Positions 9,066-16,801 of a stretch of DNA of 64,000 bases are shown here, piece after piece. Position 1 is the stretch's first letter. Every line of letters starts with the position of its first letter. The notes under the pieces are model-generated. The model worked only from the letters and a program-made list of their open reading frames with translations. It made no database searches and was not told the DNA's origin. The stretch is from Streptomyces populi (GTDB taxonomy: Bacteria; Actinomycetota; Actinomycetes; Streptomycetales; Streptomycetaceae). The stretch covers positions 1 to 64,000 of the forward strand of contig NZ_KZ626858.1 of NCBI RefSeq assembly GCF_002911015.1, given 5' to 3'. Made by a program: the position numbers and the translations under genes.

Positions 9066-9833
9066 TCACCGCACGGCGATCCGGCGGCCGGAGATCCCTT
9101 CCTCGTCGACGCGCACCCACAGGTCGCGCTCCACGTCACCGGCCCAGGGCCGGCTGTGGGCGAGGGCGTCGAGCCGCCGCACGGCGTCGGCACCGGTCAC
9201 GGCCCGCCCGCGTCCCCGGACGAGCACGCTCCAGCCCTGGCTGAGGGCCTCGTCGATGTGGTCCACCTCGAAGGCGACACGGGCTCCGACCGCCGTGGCG
9301 GGTGCCGAACCGGGCGCCGTCCTGAAGGAGACCGACCCGTCGACGACGCTGTAGTTGACGGGAAGGACCGCGAGCCCCTCAGGGGTGTCGAGGGCGATCC
9401 TCCCGACGCCGTGCGTCGACAGCCGCGCCCGGCACTCCTCGGGATCGAGTTCGACCAGTTCGGAGTGGGCCGCGGCCCGGCCGATGCCCGGCGGCAGCTC
9501 GACGTCGCCGCCGTGCAGCGCGGCGACGCTGGTGCCCAGGGCGTCCGCGAGCCGGATCAGGGCGCTCGCCCCGGGCGCCGCGGTGGGCCGGCGCTCCAGG
9601 TACCGGAGGTAGCCGACGGCGACGCCCGCGCGGACGGCCGCGTCCTCCTGGGACAGGCCGAGCTCCTCGCGCCGCGCGGCGATGCGCCGCCCGACGTCTC
9701 CCGTCACGGCCGTCGTCCCGGCCCCGGACGTCGTGCCCGAGTACTCGCGCGGCGAGTCCGTCCCGCTCGGAATCCCGCTGTGCGTCGCCTGCGGCGCCCC
9801 TTCGGACATGAGGCCTCGTGTCTGCTCGGACAT
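9066..9833 (-). CDS. XRE-type HTH / PNPOx-fold fusion protein
   Basis: 255 aa. After about 45 unstructured residues, residues 46-105 form an XRE helix-turn-helix (GRRIAARREELGLSQEDAAVRAGV, split as GRRIAARREELG and LSQEDAAVRAGV). The C-terminal half repeats the PNPOx-like split barrel of the neighbouring gene (CRARLSTHGVGRIALDT, then SQGWSVLVRGRGRAVTG). A DNA-binding domain fused to a flavin-pocket domain suggests a redox- or flavin-sensing regulator, an inference. GGAAGGAAG precedes the ATG. It is divergent from the Rv1733c-family gene, with a paired palindrome region between them. Confidence 0.85.
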   Translation of the reverse strand: MSEQTRGLMSEGAPQATHSGIPSGTDSPREYSGTTSGAGTTAVTGDVGRRIAARREELGLSQEDAAVRAGVAVGYLRYLERRPTAAPGASALIRLADALGTSVAALHGGDVELPPGIGRAAAHSELVELDPEECRARLSTHGVGRIALDTPEGLAVLPVNYSVVDGSVSFRTAPGSAPATAVGARVAFEVDHIDEALSQGWSVLVRGRGRAVTGADAVRRLDALAHSRPWAGDVERDLWVRVDEEGISGRRIAVR

Positions 9834-9999
9834 GCCCCTTCACTTCCTTCCGGCCATTTCCTGCCGACTTCCTGCCGACAGGACGTCCCGACCTGCGGAG
9901 CGCCCGACGGCCAGGACGGACAGTGCCTCGACGGCGGTCCGTTCAGCATGCTGTTCGACCTCTCATATCCATCCTGACCGGGGCAGATGCCCCACACAT

Positions 10000-10035
10000 G
10001 GGCCGTTCGGTCCTCGTGGCGGGACCGGACGTCCC
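10000..10035. promoter_or_regulatory. paired DosR-like boxes in a divergent promoter region
   Basis: GGGCC-GTTC-GGTCC (10000-10013) plus GGGAC-N5-GTCCC (10021-10035), centres about 21 bp apart. The second has the exact half-sites of the mycobacterial DosR consensus but a 5-nt spacer. The pair lies about 67-100 nt upstream of the Rv1733c-family gene and upstream of the XRE-PNPOx gene on the other strand. Confidence 0.6.
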
Positions 10036-10101
10036 CCTCCACCGCTCGCGCGCGCCGCGATCCGCTTGCACTGTTGGGGTGTAGCGAGGAGGTGCGGTGC
10101 C

Positions 10102-10686
10102 ATGCGCGGAGCACAGGGTGCGAGGCAGTGGTGCTGGCGCTGGCGGAGGAATCCGCTGCGTCGCCGTGACGACGTCTTCGAGGCGTGGATCGTGCTGATC
10201 GTCTGGACGGTGATGGTGCTGGGCGGCACCGTCGCCGGTCTGGTGACGGCCCACGCCGCCGAGGCGTCCTTCACGCGGCTGCGCCACGACCGGCACGCCG
10301 TCCCGGCCGTCCTGGTCGTCGGTACGGGATCGGCGGTACCCGCCGGGGAGAGCGCGGTCTACGACCATGTCCGGGCGACGGTCCGGTGGACGGCGTCGGA
10401 CGGGTCGCCCCGGGTCGGCAGCGCCCTGGTGGAGTCCGGGCACAAGGCCGGATCGCACGTGATGATCTGGCTGGACGCGCGGGACCTCCCGACGACGGCG
10501 CCTCCGACCGGAAGCGCGGCGGCCACCGAGTCCAGCCTGCTGGGCGTCGGCGCCGGCATGGCCCTGGGCGGCCTGGTCTTCGGTTTCGGCGGCCTCGTCC
10601 GGTGGCGCCTCGACCAGCGGCGCTACGACCGGTGGGAGCGCGAGTGGGAACGGCTCGGCCCGCAGTGGGGGCACAAGACCCCGTGA
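10102..10686 (+). CDS. Rv1733c-family membrane protein
   Basis: 194 aa. A basic N-terminus (RRNPLRRRDDVFEAW) leads into a membrane helix (about residues 29-52), then an extracytoplasmic domain of about 90 residues, a second helix (LLGVGAGMALGGLVFGFGG) and a charged cytoplasmic tail. This is the architecture of Mycobacterium tuberculosis Rv1733c, a DosR-regulon latency antigen of unknown biochemical function. The ATG at 10102 has GAGGAGG 9 nt upstream. It supports reading this block as a dormancy regulon. Confidence 0.82.
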   Translation: MRGAQGARQWCWRWRRNPLRRRDDVFEAWIVLIVWTVMVLGGTVAGLVTAHAAEASFTRLRHDRHAVPAVLVVGTGSAVPAGESAVYDHVRATVRWTASDGSPRVGSALVESGHKAGSHVMIWLDARDLPTTAPPTGSAAATESSLLGVGAGMALGGLVFGFGGLVRWRLDQRRYDRWEREWERLGPQWGHKTP

Positions 10687-10927
10687 CATCCCGGACGGCG
10701 ACCGGCCGGGTCCACAGGACCGGACGTCCCGGAGGGCCGCAGGACCGGCGGTACCGGAAGGCCGGGGAACCCGGGGCCCTGAGGGCCGGTGGCCCCGGAG
10801 CCCCTGAGAGCCGGAGGACCCGGGGACCCTGAGGACGGTGGTCCCGGAGGACCGGTCGGCCGGTGGGCCGACGGATCAGGCAGTGGGCCGACGGATCGGG
10901 CGGCCCTGGTGCCCGGGACGCGAAGAA

Positions 10928-10947
10928 CCCCGGGAACCACCCCGGGG
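10928..10947. terminator. bidirectional hairpin between convergent genes
   Basis: CCCCGGG-AACCAC-CCCGGGG, a 7-bp stem with a 6-nt loop. The rest of the 10.69-10.97 kb gap is low-complexity GGAGGACCGG-like and GGGCCGACGGATC repeats with no gene. Confidence 0.55.
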
Positions 10948-10975
10948 CCCTCGTCGCGTACCGGTGACCGAGCGG

Positions 10976-11860
10976 TCAGTCGTGCGGGACCACCGCGACC
11001 GGTGCGGTGGAATGGTGCAGCACCGCTTGTGTCACCGGACCGACATGACTGCCGACCGGGGACTGCCGGTTGCGGCGGCCGACCACGACCAGCGAGGCGT
11101 TCCGCGAGGCCTCCACGAGATGGGGACCTGCACCGCCGATCACGGCCTGCTCGCGCACCTCGACGGCGGGGAACTTCTCCCGCCAGTGGGTCAGGACCTC
11201 GGTCAGCTGCCCCTGTGCCTCGGTGAGCAGCTCCTCGTCGACCCCGGCGTCGAGGGCTCCGCTGTAGCCGTAGTACGGCGGCAGGCTCCAGCCGTGGACG
11301 ACGTGCAGGTCCGTCGCCCGGCGGGCCGCGGCGCGGAAGGCGAACTCGATCACGGAGGCGTCCGGGTGCTCCAGGTCGAGTCCGAGGACGACCTCCTCGT
11401 GCCCGGCCGTCCCCGCGGGCGGCACGTCGGCCCGTACGAGCACGACCGGCGTCCGGCTCCGGGCCACCACGGCCTGCCCGACGGATCCGGTCAGGAAACC
11501 GGCGACCGTACCGAGGCCCCTGGACCCGAGCACCAGCAGCTCGGCGCCCTCGGCGGCGGCCAGCAGCGCGGTGACGGGCTGCTCGGCGACACGCTCGGCC
11601 GTGACGGACAGACCGGGGTGGTCCTCGACGAGCTTGTCCGCGGTCTCGCCCGGCAGGCGCTCCGCCCATTCACGCTGCGGGTCCTCCGACGGCGGCGGGA
11701 CCGAGACACCGGCCAACGGACCGTAGACGTAGGGATGCCACAGCCAGGCGTGCACGAGATGCAGCCGGGCGTCCGTGCGCCGGGCCTCACGGGCTGCCCA
11801 CTCGGCTGCGGCGAGGCTCTCGGACGAGCCGTCCAGACCGACGACGATGGTGCGGGACAT
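10976..11860 (-). CDS. universal stress protein, tandem USP domains
   Basis: 294 aa with two USP domains. The first starts RTIVVGLDGSSES and ends with the nucleotide-binding loop GSRGLGTVAGFLTGSVGQ. The second starts EEVVLGLDLEHPD and ends with GRRNRQSPVGSHVGPVTQAV. These loops fit the G-x2-G-x9-G-S/T pattern of ATP-binding USPs. The product is cytoplasmic and likely acts in survival under energy or oxygen limitation. AAGGAGG lies upstream of the ATG. Two palindromes (11919-11953) lie 60-95 nt upstream. It is one of three such proteins here. Confidence 0.92.
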   Translation of the reverse strand: MSRTIVVGLDGSSESLAAAEWAAREARRTDARLHLVHAWLWHPYVYGPLAGVSVPPPSEDPQREWAERLPGETADKLVEDHPGLSVTAERVAEQPVTALLAAAEGAELLVLGSRGLGTVAGFLTGSVGQAVVARSRTPVVLVRADVPPAGTAGHEEVVLGLDLEHPDASVIEFAFRAAARRATDLHVVHGWSLPPYYGYSGALDAGVDEELLTEAQGQLTEVLTHWREKFPAVEVREQAVIGGAGPHLVEASRNASLVVVGRRNRQSPVGSHVGPVTQAVLHHSTAPVAVVPHD

Positions 11861-11918
11861 CTGGTGACCTCCTTGGGGGATGCGTGATCAGTCTCGTGTC
11901 CGCACGGGCGCCGGAGGA

Positions 11919-11953
11919 GGGGCCGCTGGTCCTCCGTAGGGACCAACCGGCCC
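11919..11953. promoter_or_regulatory. paired DosR-like boxes (USP promoter)
   Basis: GGGGCC-GCT-GGTCCT (11919-11933) and GGACC-AACC-GGCCC (11940-11953), centres about 20.5 bp apart, between a USP gene and the divergent cNMP-binding gene. The same two-box arrangement recurs at 23036-23070. Confidence 0.65.
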
Positions 11954-12070
11954 ATGTGGCAAGGGACTTCACGCCTCCAGGAGGACGACGCCGGTCGTCC
12001 GCACGGCAGGGGCCGCCGACGGCCGTGCCGTGGCCGTCCTTGCCGACGGGTGCCATGCGGCTCGCGACCG

Positions 12071-12084
12071 GGGCCGGACGGCCC
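12071..12084. promoter_or_regulatory. DosR-like palindromic box (cNMP-binding gene)
   Basis: GGGCC-GGAC-GGCCC, perfect arms, about 70 nt upstream of the ATG at 12153. It is separate from the USP-proximal pair, so each divergent gene seems to have its own site. Confidence 0.6.
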
Positions 12085-12152
12085 ATGGCGGCGGGCGCAC
12101 CGCGGGCGGAGATTCGAGAGGGAAGGGCCGAGCGCCAGGGAGAGGCAGGATC

Positions 12153-12617
12153 ATGAACGCTTCCACCACATCCACCATGCTGCGGGCGCTGCCCGCCCAG
12201 CACCGGGAACAGTTGTTGCGCGTGGCCCACGAGGTGTCGTTCCCCGAGGGCGCCCGGCTGTTCGAGGAAGGCGGCCGCGCGGGCCGGTTCTGGATCGTCC
12301 GGACCGGGACCGTGGCCCTCGACCTGCGGGTCCCGGGCCGCCGCCCGGCCGTCATCGAGACCCTCGGCCACAACGAACTCGTCGGCTGGTCCTGGCTGTT
12401 CGCCCCGCACGTCTGGCATCTGGGTGCCGAGGCGACGAGCCCGGTGCGTGCCTACGAGTTCGACGCCGAGGAGGTCCGGGCCATGTGCGAGAACGATCCC
12501 TCGCTCGGCATGGCCGTGGCCCAGTGGGCCGGCCGGATCGTCGCCCACCGGCTCCAGTCGGCCCGGACCCGGCTGCTCGACCTGTACGCCCCCTACGGCA
12601 GCGGCATCGCGCGCTGA
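12153..12617 (+). CDS. cyclic nucleotide-binding domain (Crp-like sensor) protein
   Basis: 154 aa, a lone cNMP-binding domain: LRVAHEVSFPEGARLFEEGG, FWIVRTGTVALDLRV and a binding-cassette-like LGHNELVGWSWLF. No C-terminal DNA-binding domain is present, so it is not a CRP-type transcription factor by itself. It could be a sensory or scaffold protein. AGGGAGAGG lies 7 nt before the chosen ATG. The CBS-BON gene follows after 50 nt, probably co-transcribed. Confidence 0.8.
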   Translation: MNASTTSTMLRALPAQHREQLLRVAHEVSFPEGARLFEEGGRAGRFWIVRTGTVALDLRVPGRRPAVIETLGHNELVGWSWLFAPHVWHLGAEATSPVRAYEFDAEEVRAMCENDPSLGMAVAQWAGRIVAHRLQSARTRLLDLYAPYGSGIAR

Positions 12618-12667
12618 CCGCGCCCGTCACGCCGACGGCCGCCGTCGGAACCGACCGAGGAGTCACC

Positions 12668-13324
12668 GTGAACGGCAGTCCGCACATCGTGAGCGACGTG
12701 ATGACCCACACGGTCGCCGCCATCGGCCGTGGGGCCGGGTTCAAGGAGATCGTGCGGCTGATGGAGCAGTGGCGGATCAGCGCCCTGCCCGTCGTGGAGG
12801 GCGAGAGCCGGGTGATCGGGGTGGTCTCCGAGGCCGATCTGCTGCCCAAGGAGGAGTTCCGCGACCACGACCCCGACCGGCGTACGCAGCTGCGGCGGCT
12901 GGGCGATCTCGCCAAGGCCGGCGGGGTGACCGCCGAGGACCTGATGACGTCCCCGGCGGTCACCGTGCGGGCGAACGCGACCCTGGCACAGGCCGCCCGT
13001 GTCATGGCGCGCGCGAAGGTCAAACGGCTGCCCGTCGTCGACGAGCTCGGCGGCCTCGAGGGCGTCGTCAGCCGCGGCGATCTCCTCAAGGTGTTCCTGC
13101 GCGGCGACGAGGACATCGCCGAGGAGGTCCGCCGGGAGGTCGTGGCCCGCCTGTTCCACGCGTCGCCCGCGGCGGTCCGCGTCGAGGTGCGGGACGGTGT
13201 CGTCACCCTGTCCGGGCGCGTCCGCGACACCACGCTGGTGCCGGTGGCCGCCCGGCTGGCGCGGGGCGTCGAAGGAGTGGTGGACGTGGGCTTCGACCTC
13301 ACGGGCCCGGAAGGCCGCCCATAG
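12668..13324 (+). CDS. CBS-domain pair plus BON domain protein
   Basis: 218 aa. Two CBS motifs (VSDVMTHTVAAIGRG to VVEGESRVIGVVSEADLL; AEDLMTSPAVTVRAN to VVDELGGLEGVVSRGDLL) form a likely adenosine-nucleotide-sensing module. They are followed by a BON domain (VRVEVRDGVVTLSGRVRD) expected to contact membranes or lipids. Start is GTG 12668, with GAGGAG just upstream. Similar CBS proteins sit in actinobacterial hypoxia regulons. The effector target is unknown. Confidence 0.85.
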   Translation: MNGSPHIVSDVMTHTVAAIGRGAGFKEIVRLMEQWRISALPVVEGESRVIGVVSEADLLPKEEFRDHDPDRRTQLRRLGDLAKAGGVTAEDLMTSPAVTVRANATLAQAARVMARAKVKRLPVVDELGGLEGVVSRGDLLKVFLRGDEDIAEEVRREVVARLFHASPAAVRVEVRDGVVTLSGRVRDTTLVPVAARLARGVEGVVDVGFDLTGPEGRP

Positions 13325-13399
13325 CCGTGGACCGTCCATCGCCCCCGGCGTTCAAACAGGCACAAAGTACACAAAAGCGAAACGGGAGCGGGCTCGTAT

Positions 13400-13413
13400 G
13401 GGCCGGTCGGCCC
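13400..13413. promoter_or_regulatory. DosR-like palindromic box (response regulator promoter)
   Basis: GGGCC-GGTC-GGCCC with perfect 5-bp arms, about 80 nt upstream of the regulator's ATG, suggesting autoregulation. Confidence 0.6.
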
Positions 13414-13493
13414 TAGTGCATCCGGATCGGAAGAGTGATGATCGACCCTAGGGGGCCCACAGTGCGTGGTCCATTACTGAACAAGGGGTCGTC

Positions 13494-14198
13494 ATGACCG
13501 AGGCGCGTACGTTCTCCGAGCAGAACCCGATCAGGGTCTTCCTGCTGGACGACCACGAGGTGGTGCGCCGTGGTCTGACGGACCTCCTGGACGCCGAGCC
13601 CGACATCTCGGTGGTCGGCGACGCGGACAGCGTCGAGCACGCCCTGGTGCGCGGTCCCGCGCTGCGCCCCGACGTGGCGGTCCTCGACGTACGTCTGCCG
13701 GACGGCGACGGCATCACCGTCTGCCGGGAGCTGCGCAGCCAGATGCCCGAACTGTCCTGCCTGATGCTGACGTCGTTCGACGACGAGGAGGCGCTGCTCG
13801 ACGCGATCATGGCCGGTGCGGCGGGTTACGTGCTGAAGCAGATCAAGGGGTCCGACCTGATCTCGGCGGTCCGTACCGTCGCCTCCGGCCAGTCGATGCT
13901 GGACCCGACGACGACCGCCCGGCTGATGCGCAAGCTGCGCACGGACCCGGCCGAGGAGCCGCCCCTCTCGCAGGAGCTCGCCGGCCTCTCGCCGCGCGAG
14001 CGGGACATCCTCGCGCTGATCGGGGACGGGCTCACGAACCGTGAGATCGGCAAGGAGCTCTACCTGTCCGAGAAGACCGTGAAGAACCACATCTCACGGC
14101 TGCTGGCCAAGCTCGGCGTCCAGCGCCGCGTCCAGGCCGCGGTGCTGGCCAACCAGCTCGAGCACCCGGAGACGGCCGGCCACCACTCCGCGCGCTGA
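13494..14198 (+). CDS. DevR/DosR-like NarL-family response regulator
   Basis: 234 aa. The receiver domain has the acidic pair LLDDHE, phospho-acceptor D65 in VAVLDVRLPDGDG, the conserved LTSF Ser/Thr and the VLKQIKG lysine. The C-terminal LuxR-type HTH has LSPRERDILALIGDGLTNREI and EKTVKNHISRLLAKLG; the T-V-K-N recognition segment matches my recollection of DosR. It resembles Streptomyces coelicolor OsdR. No histidine kinase is adjacent, so the partner must be elsewhere. It likely binds the palindromes listed in this island. Confidence 0.9.
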   Translation: MTEARTFSEQNPIRVFLLDDHEVVRRGLTDLLDAEPDISVVGDADSVEHALVRGPALRPDVAVLDVRLPDGDGITVCRELRSQMPELSCLMLTSFDDEEALLDAIMAGAAGYVLKQIKGSDLISAVRTVASGQSMLDPTTTARLMRKLRTDPAEEPPLSQELAGLSPRERDILALIGDGLTNREIGKELYLSEKTVKNHISRLLAKLGVQRRVQAAVLANQLEHPETAGHHSAR

Positions 14199-14205
14199 GC
14201 CCCTT

Positions 14206-14243
14206 CCGGGGCCGGGAGCCCGGCGGCCCGGGTCCGGCCCCGG
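14206..14243. terminator. bidirectional terminator after the response regulator
   Basis: 10-bp perfect stem CCGGGGCCGG (14206-14215) / CCGGCCCCGG (14234-14243) between convergent genes. Confidence 0.65.
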
Positions 14244-14263
14244 GCCCCCACCCTGCACCTGGT

Positions 14264-14291
14264 GACCGGCGACCGGCGACCGGCGACCGGT
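14264..14291. repeat. 7-bp tandem repeat at a gene end
   Basis: Four GACCGGC/T units directly next to the stop of the GH65 gene. The block is bounded by GTGACCGG/CCGGTCAC, so it can also fold back on itself. Confidence 0.85.
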
Positions 14292-16675
14292 CACTGTCGC
14301 CGCTCCGGCAGCGTCAGGACGCAGGACTCGCCCGGCGCCACCGTGACCGTGCGGTCCGCCAGGGTGATGTCGACCGGCGGCTCGTCCGACGCCGGCACGC
14401 TGACGCTCAGCCGTCCCGCGTCCAGGTGCACCTGCACACCCCGATGGCCCCGGTAGCGGATCGAGAAGCCGTACTCGGACAGCTCCGGCAGCGGAACCGG
14501 GTCGAACCGCAGTGCTCCGCCGCGCGTCTCGAGGCCGGTCAGCCCGCGCTGGACGAGATCGAGGGTGCCCGCCATGGCACCCAGGTGGATGCCCTCCCCC
14601 GTGGTGCCGCCCTGCAGGTCGGCGATGTCGCCCCGCAGCGCCTCGTGGATGTACGTCCAGGCCTCGGCGCGCCGCGCCCGGCCCAGCACCCAGCCGTGCA
14701 CCAGGCTGCTCAGCGTCGAACCGTGGCTCGTACGGCTCAGGTAGTGATCGACGGTGCGCCGCCACAGGGCGTCGTCGACCTCGTGCCCGAGCCTGCGGAA
14801 CAGGGCGCCGAGTTCGGCGGGCGAGAAGAGGTAGCCGAGCATCAGCACGTCCGCCTGCTTCGACGCCTGGTAGCGGTTGACGCTGTCGCCCTCGGCCTCC
14901 AGGATGCGGTCGAGCCGCCGGATGTCGCCGTACCGCCTCCGGTAGCCCTCCCAGTCGAGTTCCGCGAGGTCCCCGTAACCCTCGAACTGGCTGATCACAC
15001 CGTCGTGGAAGGGCACGTGCAGTCCGCTCGACACGTCGTGCCAGAGATCGAGTTCGGCGGGGTCGAGGCCGGTCCGCTCGACGAGGTCCCGGCGCAGCAG
15101 TTCGGGCATCTCGCCCAGCACGTCGAGGGCGCGGGCGAGCACCCAGGCGGCCGTGACGTTGGTGTACGTGTTGTCGTCGAGGCCCGGCCGGGCGGCGTCC
15201 GGGTAGGCGTCGTGGTACTCGTCGGGGCCGACGACACCGCGGATCCGGTAGCGGCCGAGGGCGCCGTCGTACCCGGCGAGGCCGGCCCAGAAGCGGGCGA
15301 TCTGGACGAGCATCTCGGCGCCCTTGGTGTGCAGGAACTCGGTGTCTCCGCTCGCCTCGCAGTACTGCCACACGTTGTACGCGACCGCCGATCCGACGTG
15401 GTGCTGGAGGTGCGAGTGGTCGGGCAGCCAGCGCCCGGAACGCGGGTTCAGGTGCAGTTCCTGGGTCTCCTCCCGTCCGTCGCTGCCGCTCTGCCACGGG
15501 TACATCGCGCCGGTGCGGCCGGCGTCCTGGGCCGACCGGCGGGCCCGCTCCAGCCGGCGGTGACGGTAGGTGAGCAGGGCGCGGGAGACCTCGGGGAAGT
15601 GGAGGTTCAGGTACGGCAGGACGAACAGCTCGTCCCAGAACACGTGCCCCCGGTAGGCCTCGCCGTGCAGCCCGCGCGCCGGGATACCGACGTCGAGCTC
15701 CGCGGTGTGCGGGGAGAGCGTCTGGAGCACGTGGAACAGGTGCAGGCGCAGGATCGGGCCCACGCCGCCCCGCACGTCCAGTTCGGCGTTGCGCCACAGT
15801 TGCCGCCACGCCGTGCGGTGGGTGTCCAGCAGCGTCTCGAAGTCCCCGGCCCGGCCGACGCGGTCGACGGCCGCGTCCAGCGGGTCCTCGACCGCCGGGT
15901 CGCGGGAGGTGTGCAGGGCCACGGTCTTGTCCACGGTCACCGTCCGGCCGTCGGCCAGCGCGATCCCGAGCATCTGGGCGGCGCGCTCCGGGGTGTGCGC
16001 GTCCGTGGTCATGACGGGCACGTCCGTGACGGTCCGGGCGGCCATGCCGATGCCGGTCTCCGAGGTGGTGGTGCGGCAGCGCAGCCAGATCGTGTCCGGT
16101 TTCCCGGTGCCGGTCCGGACGTCGGTGAGGTGGCGGGAGGCGAGGGAGCGGTAGCGTTCGACCCCGCTGTTGGTGATCGTCCCGTCGAGCGCCGACTCGA
16201 CCTCGACGGTTCCCGACCAGCCCTCGGCCGTCAGCTCCGTGCGCAGCAGGGCGAGGTGGGGATCGGCCATGTGGACCAGGCGGAGCTGCCGCACGGCGAG
16301 GCTCCGGCCCTCCTCGTCCTCGTAGCGCGCGGTGCGTTCCAGGGTGCCCGCGAGCAGGTCGAGGCGCAGCCGGTGGTCGAGCAGCCGGTGGGAGTCGGGA
16401 CCGAGCCAGGTCCCGCCGGCGGTCCGCACCCGCAGGGGCAGCCAGTTGGGGAGGTTGACCATGTCCTCGTTCTCGACCTGCCGCCCGGCCACCTGCGAGG
16501 TCAGACGGTTGTAGCAGCCCGCCGCGTAGGTGCCCGGGTAGTGGACGGAGTCCGCGGTGCACTCCGGGGCCGCGCCGCGGGTCGCGAAGTACCCGTTGCC
16601 GAGGGTGCACAGCGATTCGCGCAGGCTTTCCTGCGCCGGGTGGTAGCCCTCGTATTCCCAGGTGAGGTCGTCCAT
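14291..16675 (-). CDS. glycoside hydrolase family 65 protein (disaccharide phosphorylase-like)
   Basis: 794 aa, typical GH65 length. It has the N-terminal beta-sandwich, then the (alpha/alpha)6 barrel with GHVFWDELFVLPYLN, the catalytic-acid motif VVGPDEYHDAYP (Glu at about residue 483), SRTSHGSTLS and GEGIHLGAMAGTLDLVQRG. Family members phosphorolyse or hydrolyse trehalose, kojibiose or maltose; exact specificity cannot be read. No beta-phosphoglucomutase is adjacent. Start ATG 16675 has GGAGG 8 nt upstream. It lies behind phosphoketolase, suggesting carbohydrate-reserve use for energy. Confidence 0.88.
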   Translation of the reverse strand: MDDLTWEYEGYHPAQESLRESLCTLGNGYFATRGAAPECTADSVHYPGTYAAGCYNRLTSQVAGRQVENEDMVNLPNWLPLRVRTAGGTWLGPDSHRLLDHRLRLDLLAGTLERTARYEDEEGRSLAVRQLRLVHMADPHLALLRTELTAEGWSGTVEVESALDGTITNSGVERYRSLASRHLTDVRTGTGKPDTIWLRCRTTTSETGIGMAARTVTDVPVMTTDAHTPERAAQMLGIALADGRTVTVDKTVALHTSRDPAVEDPLDAAVDRVGRAGDFETLLDTHRTAWRQLWRNAELDVRGGVGPILRLHLFHVLQTLSPHTAELDVGIPARGLHGEAYRGHVFWDELFVLPYLNLHFPEVSRALLTYRHRRLERARRSAQDAGRTGAMYPWQSGSDGREETQELHLNPRSGRWLPDHSHLQHHVGSAVAYNVWQYCEASGDTEFLHTKGAEMLVQIARFWAGLAGYDGALGRYRIRGVVGPDEYHDAYPDAARPGLDDNTYTNVTAAWVLARALDVLGEMPELLRRDLVERTGLDPAELDLWHDVSSGLHVPFHDGVISQFEGYGDLAELDWEGYRRRYGDIRRLDRILEAEGDSVNRYQASKQADVLMLGYLFSPAELGALFRRLGHEVDDALWRRTVDHYLSRTSHGSTLSSLVHGWVLGRARRAEAWTYIHEALRGDIADLQGGTTGEGIHLGAMAGTLDLVQRGLTGLETRGGALRFDPVPLPELSEYGFSIRYRGHRGVQVHLDAGRLSVSVPASDEPPVDITLADRTVTVAPGESCVLTLPERRQ

Positions 16676-16697
16676 GCCTCCATCCTCCGGTACGGGT

Positions 16698-16736
16698 GGC
16701 CCGCCGTCCTCGCGGCACGCGCGGGGACGGCGGGCC
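16698..16736 (-). terminator. hairpin between phosphoketolase and GH65 genes
   Basis: Perfect 12-bp stem GGCCCGCCGTCC (16698-16709) / GGACGGCGGGCC (16725-16736) with a 15-nt loop and no U-tract. It may end or attenuate phosphoketolase transcripts before the GH65 gene. Confidence 0.5.
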
Positions 16737-16801
16737 CTCCCGTGGGCCCTCCCGTGGGCCCTCCCGTGGGCTCTCCCGTGGGCCCTCCCGTGGGCCCTCA
16801 G
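16730..16801. repeat. 12-bp tandem repeat array
   Basis: Six copies of GTGGGCCCTCCC. The first copy starts GC, the third has GGGCTC, and the last is truncated at the phosphoketolase stop codon. Each unit carries the palindrome GGGCCC. The array occupies most of the spacer before the GH65 gene. Confidence 0.92.

Noticed and set aside
12010..12024. Extra palindrome GGCC-N6-GGCC near the cNMP gene
   Set aside because: Spacer length differs from the other boxes and such GGCC pairs are common by chance at this GC content.
16730..16801. CRISPR-like array
   Set aside because: Units are contiguous 12-mers with no spacers; a simple tandem repeat.
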